A stretch of DNA of 8,181 nucleotides from an uncultured Clostridia bacterium (GTDB taxonomy: Bacteria; Bacillota_A; Clostridia; Oscillospirales; Acutalibacteraceae): the NCBI GenBank assembly GCA_937891215.1, contig CALAEU010000037.1, positions 1 through 8,181 of the forward strand, given 5' to 3'. Position numbers and translations under genes: made by a program. Below the pieces are notes generated by a model. It was not told the origin of the DNA and made no database searches. It saw nothing but the letters and a program-made list of their open reading frames with translations. Shown piece by piece: positions 1 through 6,704 of the stretch; position 1 is the first letter of the stretch, and each line of letters opens with the position of its first letter.

Positions 1-277
1 CTGTTATTGCAAGATAGGCGCTTATCCATTCATAGGAGGTTTCACCGAGAAGAGCGATATGCTTATCCTTAAAGCCACCCGAATAAAGGGCGGCACGGAG
101 AGCCTCGGTATTATTAAAGAATTCGGAAAAAGTGACAGAGGACTCGTCAGTTTTTCCCTCGGGCTGTCTGAAGGCTGTTTTATCGGGATATTTGTCCTTT
201 GAAAAGGACGGTATCTGATAAAGCACTCTGAAGCTGTCAACAGCCTCTTTTTTCAGGTAAAATCTATCAGAATTCAT
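1..277 (-). CDS. AMP-binding acyl-CoA synthetase-like protein, N-terminal part (runs off window)
   Basis: The reading frame is open from an ATG at 277 to the window edge, giving the first 92 residues (MNSDRFYLKKEAV...). A ribosome binding site AGGGAGA lies about 7 nt upstream and supports this start. The stretch VTFSEFF followed by ALLGETSYEWISAYLAI matches the N-terminal region of ANL-superfamily adenylate-forming enzymes (long-chain fatty-acid CoA ligase type), where a 'T(Y/F)xEF' segment precedes 'ALLGENxYEWxxxYLA'. These enzymes activate a carboxylate with ATP and usually transfer it to CoA. The P-loop and catalytic domains lie outside the window, so substrate and even transferase type are unknown. 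The gene starts 25 nt after the MFS gene stop, so the two are probably co-transcribed. GC is higher than in the operon to the right (26 of 60 in the first line). Family assignment is fairly sure; specificity is not. Confidence 0.75.
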   Translation of the reverse strand, partial: MNSDRFYLKKEAVDSFRVLYQIPSFSKDKYPDKTAFRQPEGKTDESSVTFSEFFNNTEALRAALYSGGFKDKHIALLGETSYEWISAYLAIT

Positions 278-302
278 TTAGTATCTCCCTTTGACATCTT
301 AT

Positions 303-1538
303 TCAGTTTTCACTCTTTTTCATAGGATTAAGCTTCAGAGCGGCAAAAAGAATTACAGTACCGATAAGACCTATAACAGCCGCAGTAACAAAGCCGTAAG
401 GATAGCTTCCCGATGCGGTTACAACTCTTCCGACAACCTGTGAAGCGAGAGCGGCTCCGCCCCAGAAGGCACCGCCCGAATATATGGAGTTTATCTGATT
501 CATACTTTTCTGTCCGAAAAGCACGGGAGTAATACCTGAGCATACGTTTGTTATAACACCGCCGCTGACACAAAGAACGGAGCATATAACAGCAAACCAT
601 ACAACCGGCATTGAGGGGAACACAAAAGCATAGAGAAGACAGCCGACGGCAAGAGGAAGAGCAGCAAAGAGAATAAGCCCCTTTATTCCTATCTTACTGA
701 TAAGAGCACCGCCCGCAAGAATAAACACGATACCTACAAGCTGCATAATACCCTGCATTGAGGATGCGGTTTCCGTGGACATTCCCGACACCTGTAGGAA
801 TGTGGGCATATATGTACAAAGTCCCTGATACATAATTGTAAGGAAAAGAATTCCGAAAAATGTAAGCCAGAACGAGGGAGTTTTTACTGCTTTCTTCATA
901 GTAAGACCGGGAATATCAGCTGAAGCCTCTCCTGCCGATGCATTTTCGGCTGTACCCGCTTTTTCAGTCTTAGGGATAAGAATAAAGGCGAGGACATCAC
1001 AGAAAACAACCACCGCACCGATGACTAAAAATACATTTCTCCAGCCCATAACGGGAATAAGGAAGCCGGGAATAAAGGAAAATGCGGCTGCGCCTAATGC
1101 TGCTGAGGCAAGAACAACACCGATAACAGTACCGAGCTTCTTTCCGAAATCAGCAAAATAAGGAGTAATTGCGGCAACGCCCATAGCGTGAACACCGAAG
1201 CTGAGTACAACTCCGCCAAAAAGACCTGCAACAATAAGCATCCAAACAGCCGTTGCACTGAAATACATTCCGCAGTAAATTACGGCAAGAGCACCGCAGA
1301 TAAGAAATATCACACGGGGACTGAGCTTCTTTAACACGGGGCCTACAAAAAATGTTGAACAGATAAAAGCCATAGCACAGCCGAAGGTGGCTGCAAGAGC
1401 TATTGTTGCAACATCGGATTCAGGCCATTCCGTAATAAAGCTTGAAAGAAAAATGGTAAATACCGAGTTCATACCCATATTTGCAAAAAGCGCAATACAA
1501 GCACCGATCACGGCTCTTTTTGCTGAGCTGATTTTCAT
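303..1538 (-). CDS. MFS transporter, 12 predicted TM segments
   Basis: A 411-residue, very hydrophobic protein typical in length for the major facilitator superfamily. Two six-helix halves are separated by a hydrophilic central loop at about residues 190-222 (TEKAGTAENASAGEASAD...). The helix 2-3 loop carries a weak motif-A-like basic segment (VLKKLSPR, about 68-75), and a second-half counterpart is ISKIGIKG. The overall look resembles the oxalate/formate antiporter-like or monocarboxylate-type MFS group, but I see no substrate-specific signature. It would sit in the cytoplasmic membrane. The ATG at 1538 has a clear AAGGAGATT site at 1542-1550. It runs 25 nt ahead of an acyl-CoA synthetase-like gene, which suggests uptake of an organic acid followed by activation (inference). 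The region immediately upstream is a truncated CotH gene with different base composition, so the original promoter may have been lost. Hand-counted lines inside the gene range from 37 to 50% GC, against 32-35% in the operon on its right. Confidence 0.85.
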   Translation of the reverse strand: MKISSAKRAVIGACIALFANMGMNSVFTIFLSSFITEWPESDVATIALAATFGCAMAFICSTFFVGPVLKKLSPRVIFLICGALAVIYCGMYFSATAVWMLIVAGLFGGVVLSFGVHAMGVAAITPYFADFGKKLGTVIGVVLASAALGAAAFSFIPGFLIPVMGWRNVFLVIGAVVVFCDVLAFILIPKTEKAGTAENASAGEASADIPGLTMKKAVKTPSFWLTFFGILFLTIMYQGLCTYMPTFLQVSGMSTETASSMQGIMQLVGIVFILAGGALISKIGIKGLILFAALPLAVGCLLYAFVFPSMPVVWFAVICSVLCVSGGVITNVCSGITPVLFGQKSMNQINSIYSGGAFWGGAALASQVVGRVVTASGSYPYGFVTAAVIGLIGTVILFAALKLNPMKKSEN

Positions 1539-1541
1539 AAT

Positions 1542-1550
1542 AATCTCCTT
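1542..1550 (-). promoter_or_regulatory. Ribosome binding site of the MFS gene
   Basis: AAGGAGATT on the minus strand, a few bases ahead of the ATG at 1538. It lies on the left side of the composition break, so the MFS translation start appears intact even though the sequence further upstream seems foreign to it. Confidence 0.75.
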
Positions 1551-1572
1551 GCTTGTTTACATCATGGTTGTT

Positions 1573-1594
1573 TTTCTAATTTGTTTCTAATTTA
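1573..1594. repeat. 11-bp tandem duplication at the end of the truncated CotH gene
   Basis: On the plus strand TTTCTAATTTG (1573-1583) is followed directly by TTTCTAATTTA (1584-1594); the two units match in 10 of 11 positions. Read on the minus strand, the first unit codes IKLE-T of CotH. The second falls out of phase because 11 is not a multiple of 3, and it supplies the TAG stop at 1576-1578. Removing one unit would still give a stop (TGA) a few codons later, so the duplication alone does not explain the truncation. It marks or accompanies the junction. Confidence 0.8.
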
Positions 1595-1971
1595 ATTCGA
1601 AATGGACGTTTTTTCTTATTTGCTGTAGAATTACCACGAAGTCTAATTTCAATTTCTCCATCGTATGTCGTATCTTTATACTTATCTGTAGTGACAATCT
1701 GCATATTTGCTGTAGCATATTCACTCTTTACAAGGTCATAATATCCACTCTCACTTGTAACATAAATCGTTGGGATATTACTATTTTCTACATTAAATTC
1801 TGCTTTTATCGTATCCTCTTCTTGTTTATCAGATACTGTAACAGTTATGGTAGGAGTTAGCTCATTTTCTACCTTTGGCTCTGTTGGTTTACAAGCAATG
1901 AACATACTACTACAACATATCATTAAAAATAAATTTCCAATTACTTTTTTATAAGATTTATACTTCTTCAT
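1576..1971 (-). pseudogene. CotH-family lipoprotein, 3'-truncated after 131 residues
   Basis: Residues 1-27 form a lipoprotein-type signal (MKKYKSYKK, hydrophobic core, then FIACK with the likely lipidated Cys). A low-complexity linker with TPTITVTVSDKQEED follows. Residues from about 64 (NSNIPTIYVTSESGY) through YDGEIEIRLRGNST and KKRPFRIKLET match the N-terminal entry of CotH-type proteins, secreted kinase-like proteins that continue for several hundred residues with DLFGMG- and LLAN-type motifs. Here the protein ends at a TAG directly after RIKLETN, so the whole nucleotide-binding/kinase core is missing and activity is not expected. The start has an AAAGGA-type site overlapping the end of the zinc permease gene, and the 11-nt gap indicates it was the last gene of that operon. 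An 11-bp tandem duplication and a composition change sit exactly at its end, so truncation by rearrangement (or misassembly) is more likely than a natural short gene. Confidence 0.75.
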
Positions 1972-1982
1972 TTTCCCATCCT

Positions 1983-2834
1983 TTACCCATGAAACAATCT
2001 TCTTCCTAAAAACGTAGCAAAGAAAAAAATACTCGCTACCATAACAAGCATTGGTCCTGTTGCTACATTTAGGTAATAAGATAAAATTAATCCAAGTACC
2101 CCTGAAAATACCGAAATCATAACAGAAAACAAATGATATTCTCTATTATTTGCTGAAATATTTCTTGCTGCTGCCGATGGCAAAATCAACAATGCGTTAA
2201 TAATTAAAATACCAACCCAACGAATCGACAACATAACAATTAAGGCTACTAACACAACAAATAGATTATCTAGTAATTTTACAGGAATGCCTTTACTTTT
2301 TGCTAAACTTTTATTGATTCCAATACTGTGTAATCCATTATAACATAAACACCAAAAAACAAGTGTTGCAAGCAAAATGAAAAACAAACTACGAATTTCA
2401 CTTGGTGTAATACTTAAAATATCTCCTACTAATAACGCAGAGTATTTAGAAAAATTACCATTTCTTGATAAAATAGCTAAACCTATCGCTACACTTAACG
2501 AAGAAAATACCGAAATAACTGTATCGGATGATACAATATTTTTATGACGTATAAAATTAAGCAACAAGGCAAATACTACCGCAAATAATAACATAGAAAT
2601 ACTCGTATCTTGTACGCCAAATAAAACACCAATTGCCATACCTGTAAACGCAGAATGACCCAAAGCATCTGAAAAAAATGCCATTTTATTATTTACTGCC
2701 ATTGTACCCAAAATGCCCATAAGCGGAGCAATAACTATGATGGCTAAAAGTGCATTTTTCATAAACTTGTAATCTGCCCAGGAAAACGGCAGAATCACAT
2801 CGAGAATATCATATATAAAACTCATTACTTTCAT
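1983..2834 (-). CDS. znuB: Zinc-type metal ABC transporter permease (ZnuB family)
   Basis: A 283-residue multi-span membrane protein of the ABC-3 permease family (ZnuB/TroC/MntB). Family landmarks include the conserved N-terminal segment FFSDALGHSAFTGMAIG (53-69), the cytoplasmic coupling-type stretch LAKSKGIPVKLLDNLF (177-192), and the late VGILIINALLILPSAAAR segment (207-224), which is characteristic of these permeases. Eight or so hydrophobic spans are expected. It forms the membrane pore for the adjacent ATPase and binding protein. Its ATG overlaps the ATPase stop in an ATGA arrangement (2831-2834), which implies translational coupling. An alternative in-frame Met lies 9 nt further in. 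Metal choice within the family (Zn, Mn, Fe) cannot be read from the permease; the His-rich loop of the partner binding protein points to zinc. Confidence 0.92.
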   Translation of the reverse strand: MKVMSFIYDILDVILPFSWADYKFMKNALLAIIVIAPLMGILGTMAVNNKMAFFSDALGHSAFTGMAIGVLFGVQDTSISMLLFAVVFALLLNFIRHKNIVSSDTVISVFSSLSVAIGLAILSRNGNFSKYSALLVGDILSITPSEIRSLFFILLATLVFWCLCYNGLHSIGINKSLAKSKGIPVKLLDNLFVVLVALIVMLSIRWVGILIINALLILPSAAARNISANNREYHLFSVMISVFSGVLGLILSYYLNVATGPMLVMVASIFFFATFLGRRLFHG

Positions 2835-3568
2835 TCCAATCCATAAAAGAAACTCTCTTTAAATTCTTTTGAAGAGAAAACTTCTTCTGCACTACCACTT
2901 TTTAATACAGATTTATTTATGAGAATAACATTATCTGCATATTCTTTTACAATTCCTAAATCGTGCGAAACCATTGCAATTGCAATATGATAATTTGTTT
3001 TAAGATTTTTAATTACTTCGTAAAATTTTTCGCTACCCTTTATATCCACACCAGAAACAGGTTCATCGAGAATAAGAAGTTCCGGCAATGGATAAAGAGC
3101 ACTTGCAAGCATTACTCTCTGAATTTCACCACCAGAAAGAACGCCGAGCGTTTTATTTTTAAGTTCAAGGCAACCTACCATTTCGAGAGCTTCATCAATC
3201 GCCTTTAACTGTTTTTTATCTTTTTTAAAGCAAACAGGTGAATTTGTTCTGCCAATGAGCATAAAATCTTCAACACTTACTGGTGCTGAGCGGTCAAAAT
3301 CAAGATGTTGCGGAACATAACCGATTGTAATATTTTCAATTTTTTCGCCGTGATGAGCGTGAAAACTTACTGTACCATCATGTTTTATTTCATTAAGTAT
3401 AGATTTTAAAAGTGTAGTTTTACCCGCACCATTTACACCTATCAATGCAGTAAGCTGACCACAGAAAAGTTCAAACGAAACACTTGAAAGTAAAACATCT
3501 TTACCTTTTTTTACGCCTATATCTTTAACAGATATTTTACATAATCCACAACCATTTTGTGATGACAT
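2831..3568 (-). CDS. znuC: Zinc-type metal ABC transporter ATP-binding protein (ZnuC family)
   Basis: A 245-residue ABC ATPase with all working motifs in order: Walker A GVNGAGKT (44-51), Q-loop Gln87 in GYVPQ, signature LSGGE (144-148), Walker B LLILDEP (164-170), D-loop SGVD (172-175) and switch His202 in VSHD. The 'YVPQ...D...P.SV.DF...GR' spacing after the Q-loop is typical of metal-chelate importer ATPases of the ZnuC/MntB/TroB group. It hydrolyses ATP at the inner face of the membrane to power uptake through the neighbouring permease. The ATG at 3568 shares one base with the stop of the binding-protein gene (TAATG) and its own TGA overlaps the permease start, so all three are tightly coupled. 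I see no lost residues; it should be active. Confidence 0.95.
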   Translation of the reverse strand: MSSQNGCGLCKISVKDIGVKKGKDVLLSSVSFELFCGQLTALIGVNGAGKTTLLKSILNEIKHDGTVSFHAHHGEKIENITIGYVPQHLDFDRSAPVSVEDFMLIGRTNSPVCFKKDKKQLKAIDEALEMVGCLELKNKTLGVLSGGEIQRVMLASALYPLPELLILDEPVSGVDIKGSEKFYEVIKNLKTNYHIAIAMVSHDLGIVKEYADNVILINKSVLKSGSAEEVFSSKEFKESFFYGLE

Positions 3569-4476
3569 TAATTCACCTTCTCTAAAATAGCACTCATATT
3601 TTCTCGCATTATATCTTCATAAGCGGTAAGGGAAGCTTTCCCATTTATAACAGGATTAAGTACACAAATCTGCACACCTGTTTCATTACTTAAAATTGTT
3701 GCCGCCGAACCTTTGTAGTCAGGCTCAACAAAAAGAACTGTTACATTATTTTCTTTAATAACCCTGGTGAGTTCTGCAAGACCTTTTGCAGACGGCTCAC
3801 CACCTTCGTGACTTTCAACCTTTGCTAAAATATTAAAAGAATAATCATTCGCTAAATAGTCAAAAGACTCGTGAAAAGTAATAATATTTTTACCTTTTAT
3901 TTTTTCTGTTTTTAATTCTTTGTCAAGATTTTCGAGTCGGGTAATATACTCATTCTTATTCTTCTCAATCTCTGCTTTATATTGTGGATACAATACTGAC
4001 AATTCAGCGGCGATATTTTCACATTGAACAATTGCATTTTTCACTGACATCCATATATGGGAATTCACACTATGGTGATGATGCTCATCCTCTTCGTGAT
4101 GTGCTTCGTGGCACGATTCAATAACCTCAATATTTTGAGAAGAGTCTATAACTTTAATATCATCAACACTCATATAGACATCTTCTAAAAATTCTTCCAT
4201 ACCTGCACCGTTTATAATAAATACATCCGAATCGGAAATAAGACGGGCATCTTTACTTAATATCTGGTAATCGTGAAGACAACCAACATTTTGCTCTGCC
4301 ATACATTCGACTGTGAATTCAGGAATGTCATCTACTATATTCAAAGTGAAAATATAAACAGGGTAAAAGGAAGCAACTAAAAGAATTTTATCATTTTTTG
4401 TTTTTTCTTTTGAACAAGAACAACAAACTGATATAAGTACAGTAAGTGCAAGAACACTTGCTATAATTCTTTTCAA
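3568..4476 (-). CDS. znuA: Zinc ABC transporter substrate-binding lipoprotein (ZnuA family), TTG start
   Basis: A 302-residue exported metal-binding protein. Residues 1-21 are a lipoprotein-like signal ending in a Cys cluster (VCCSCS, 17-22). Expected metal ligands are His68 in CLHDYQILSKD, His140 in HIWMS and His202 in TFHESFDYLA. A His/acid-rich loop lies at 122-140 (CHEAHHEEDEHHHH...), which in this family marks zinc rather than manganese transporters. The usual late 'LDPLG' acidic position reads LNPV (Asn274), so the fourth ligand may be absent or supplied elsewhere. The start is TTG: the bases at 4474-4476 are CAA on the plus strand, a near-perfect AAGGAGGGAG site sits 4 nt ahead, and no in-frame ATG lies between that site and the TTG. 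It follows the PPC-repeat gene by 20 nt and overlaps the ATPase gene by one base. Confidence 0.93.
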   Translation of the reverse strand: MKRIIASVLALTVLISVCCSCSKEKTKNDKILLVASFYPVYIFTLNIVDDIPEFTVECMAEQNVGCLHDYQILSKDARLISDSDVFIINGAGMEEFLEDVYMSVDDIKVIDSSQNIEVIESCHEAHHEEDEHHHHSVNSHIWMSVKNAIVQCENIAAELSVLYPQYKAEIEKNKNEYITRLENLDKELKTEKIKGKNIITFHESFDYLANDYSFNILAKVESHEGGEPSAKGLAELTRVIKENNVTVLFVEPDYKGSAATILSNETGVQICVLNPVINGKASLTAYEDIMRENMSAILEKVN

Positions 4477-4480
4477 TTTG

Positions 4481-4490
4481 CTCCCTCCTT
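4481..4490 (-). promoter_or_regulatory. Strong ribosome binding site that fixes the TTG start of the zinc-binding lipoprotein
   Basis: AAGGAGGGAG on the minus strand, with CAAA between it and the TTG at 4476. It lies in the 20-nt gap after the PPC-repeat gene. No other start codon is correctly placed, so TTG is the most likely initiator. Confidence 0.8.
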
Positions 4491-4496
4491 TTCTGT

Positions 4497-6143
4497 TTAC
4501 GCGATTATCTTAAACCAATAAGTATCTTCTGAAGAATAAAGGTCATTTTCTATAAGGATATAGTAAGTACCTTTTTTAAGTTCAATAACACCTGTTGAAA
4601 CAACATAGTCGTTCTTTGCAGATTGAACTTGTTTTATTTCGTTACCATTTTCATCAATAATAGTAGCAATCCATGCAAGTGAACTGTCACTTGTGTAGTC
4701 GTGATAGAACTGGAACGCAATATTTCTATCTTCAGTTACCTCAAATTTGTAGTAGTCTCTGTCAAAATTCATATCAGTTGAAATAAGTGTACCATAATAA
4801 TTTTTAAGAACTTCTACTTCATTTGCAGTTTCTTTTGTGTTGTTACTTTCGTGTTCATATAAAATATCGTTATTGCAGGTGTAAATAAGTTCATAAGGCA
4901 CTGACGTATACCTCATTGAATCTGCATCAACCAGAATGTAATATTCACCAGCAGGTAAACCCATACCAGTAATATTTACACCTTCGTCATTCCATTTTGA
5001 AATACGCTTAACCATTTCAGTTAAAGTGCCATCTTCATTTTTCTTTAACAGACGTACATTCCAACCGTTATAATCCTCATCAAATTCTTTTTCATCAAAA
5101 GCGTGAGTGAAGTTTATTGTTATATAACTTTCTTTTTCAAGAGTAATTCTGAAATAGTCTTTATCAAGTCCCATTACCTTTGGTGCAAGACTACCGCTTA
5201 CAACTGTATTTTCAGGGAAAATTTCTGCCTTTTCAGGCGTATCATTTATTTCAAATTCAGTAGTTTCTGAAATACCTGTTTCAACTTTTATACGATATGT
5301 CATACCCGTCTGAACCTGAGTTTCGACACATATATAATAAACACCTGGTTTTAAGTTTATTTTACCAGTACTGAGGGTCGGATCCTGATATTTTGAAGCA
5401 AATGATGAAATCTCCTGATTATCTTCTGTAAGAAGTCTTACTATCCAACCAACCTGTGGTAACTTATCATCATCGTGTGTAAATGAAACATCAACATAAG
5501 TATCTGCAGTCAACTGGAATTTGAAATAGTCAATATCCGCTTCTCCTGAGCGTTGACCAGATGAACCATAAATAAGTCTGTTGAGTCTTAACGTATCAGC
5601 AGTCTCTTTTGTATCATTAAATTCCTTTTCAAAACTTTCTGTTGGTGTAAAACTTAAAGTCAAATCAAATTCACCCGGAAGGAACAACTGACCTGGCTCA
5701 ACCATTATAAAGTAAGTACCTTTTTTAAGACCGGTTTCTCCCCAAGAAGATGTAACATCGCTCCAGAAAGCATCAAAATATGTTATTTCGCTATATTCAA
5801 ACCAATCTTCATCGGTTTCTTCAACGCTATAAAGTGTGACACGCCATCCCTCAAGAATTGATTCTGTAACTTCTTCATGATTAAAAGTAACACTTAATGC
5901 ACCATTTTCTGAAAGCGTAAACATATACGTTTCATAGTCTTTATCACTATCAAGACTACCCTTTACAGTCACATTAAAACCATGTGTGCCAGAACTAAGT
6001 GTTTTTGTATTAATAAAAGTCGGTGTATTCATATAAAAAAGGCTGTCTTTAACTTCTAAAGCAATAACAGTAGCAGAAAGTGCCAACAGACTTAAAACTA
6101 CCGCAATTAAAATCAAACTGCGTTTTTTTAGTTTTTTCTTCAT
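4497..6143 (-). CDS. Secreted protein of four tandem PPC-like beta-sandwich repeats, function unknown
   Basis: A 548-residue exported protein. A basic N-terminus (MKKKLKKR) and a hydrophobic stretch (about 9-28) form a signal peptide or uncleaved anchor; no lipobox or C-terminal cell-wall anchor is visible. The rest is four repeats at about 57-166, 168-288, 293-421 and 427-547. Each has the layout of bacterial pre-peptidase C-terminal (PPC) domains. An E-x-N-(D/N)-T-x-E-x-A entry (174, 298 and 432 onward; absent in repeat 1) is followed by D-x-D-Y-(F/Y)-x-F, a strand ending F-(N/T/Y)-H, a W-x-V-x-L or similar strand, and a closing L-K-x-G-x-Y-Y-I-x-V-E. One His is kept in every repeat (89, 223, 347, 481). 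No peptidase or other catalytic domain accompanies them, which is unusual because PPC domains normally follow enzymes. The ATG overlaps the flavoprotein stop (ATGA, 6140-6143) and the zinc importer follows 20 nt later, so a link to metal handling at the cell surface is possible (inference). Confidence 0.8.
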   Translation of the reverse strand: MKKKLKKRSLILIAVVLSLLALSATVIALEVKDSLFYMNTPTFINTKTLSSGTHGFNVTVKGSLDSDKDYETYMFTLSENGALSVTFNHEEVTESILEGWRVTLYSVEETDEDWFEYSEITYFDAFWSDVTSSWGETGLKKGTYFIMVEPGQLFLPGEFDLTLSFTPTESFEKEFNDTKETADTLRLNRLIYGSSGQRSGEADIDYFKFQLTADTYVDVSFTHDDDKLPQVGWIVRLLTEDNQEISSFASKYQDPTLSTGKINLKPGVYYICVETQVQTGMTYRIKVETGISETTEFEINDTPEKAEIFPENTVVSGSLAPKVMGLDKDYFRITLEKESYITINFTHAFDEKEFDEDYNGWNVRLLKKNEDGTLTEMVKRISKWNDEGVNITGMGLPAGEYYILVDADSMRYTSVPYELIYTCNNDILYEHESNNTKETANEVEVLKNYYGTLISTDMNFDRDYYKFEVTEDRNIAFQFYHDYTSDSSLAWIATIIDENGNEIKQVQSAKNDYVVSTGVIELKKGTYYILIENDLYSSEDTYWFKIIA

Positions 6144-6700
6144 TGTAAATCCATCCTTTCCAATATGTTTTTTATTTTCTCTTCTGCTTTTGATACATCA
6201 GGTGAAGTATCAGTAAAATTACAAAGAGCAGAACCGATAAATTCAATATTTGTAACAGAAAAAGCATATTTAAACTGAGTTACAATATAATCGAGTGCAG
6301 TTTCACCACATCTTCCAGATGATGCAAGAATAATTGCACTTCTTCGTTTTTCTATTTTCTGTGTTTTATTGTGTTTATAAAAATATGAGTAGTATGGTTG
6401 AAATCTTTCTATAAGTGCTTTCATTGGTGCAGACACCATCCCGTTATAAACCGGGGTTGCAAATACTATTAAATCTGCAGTTTCAAACTCCATCATAAAA
6501 ACATCCAAATCTTTATATTTACAACGCTCATTATTTTCGCAAAAATTACAACCATCACAAAAACTAAACTTTTCTTTGTAGGTTTCAAAAGTAACTACAT
6601 TCTCTGTATTTATATTACTTTTAAAAAACTCAATGAGTTTTTTTGTAAACCCGTCATTTCTGCTTGTACCATTTACAATTAAAATTTTATTATATTTCAT
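6140..6700 (-). CDS. Iron-sulfur flavoprotein-like NAD(P)H/FMN oxidoreductase
   Basis: A 186-residue flavodoxin-fold protein. The start IVNGTSRNDGFTKKL (8-22) is the FMN-phosphate loop of the NADPH-dependent FMN reductase family. ATPVYNGMVSAPMKALIERF (81-100) is the second flavin-contact segment, and ASSGRCGE (126-133) lies near the third. Between them sits the compact cysteine motif C48-x2-C51-x2-C54-x5-C60, as in the archaeal/clostridial iron-sulfur flavoproteins (Isf), where it binds a [4Fe-4S] cluster. A cytoplasmic electron-transfer role is likely; the partner is unknown, though a ferredoxin gene lies upstream. I prefer the ATG at 6700, 4 nt after the upstream gene's TGA. A GTG at 6730 would add ten residues overlapping that gene and has no good ribosome binding site. 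The site before the ATG is also weak (AAAGTGA), which suggests reinitiation from the upstream gene. Confidence 0.87.
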   Translation of the reverse strand: MKYNKILIVNGTSRNDGFTKKLIEFFKSNINTENVVTFETYKEKFSFCDGCNFCENNERCKYKDLDVFMMEFETADLIVFATPVYNGMVSAPMKALIERFQPYYSYFYKHNKTQKIEKRRSAIILASSGRCGETALDYIVTQFKYAFSVTNIEFIGSALCNFTDTSPDVSKAEEKIKNILERMDLQ

Positions 6701-6704
6701 AAAA

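Noticed and set aside
22..240. 72-codon minus-strand open frame
   Set aside because: It is out of frame with the acyl-CoA synthetase start at 277, whose translation matches a known family; this frame is its shadow.
328..600. 90-codon minus-strand open frame inside the MFS gene
   Set aside because: Arg/Cys-rich low-complexity translation in another frame of a clear transporter gene.
1387..1590. 67-codon plus-strand open frame across the MFS start and the junction
   Set aside because: Antisense to the MFS N-terminus and to the CotH end; no ribosome binding site and no recognisable family.
2963..3208. 81-codon plus-strand open frame
   Set aside because: Antisense shadow of the ATPase gene, whose motifs are all intact.
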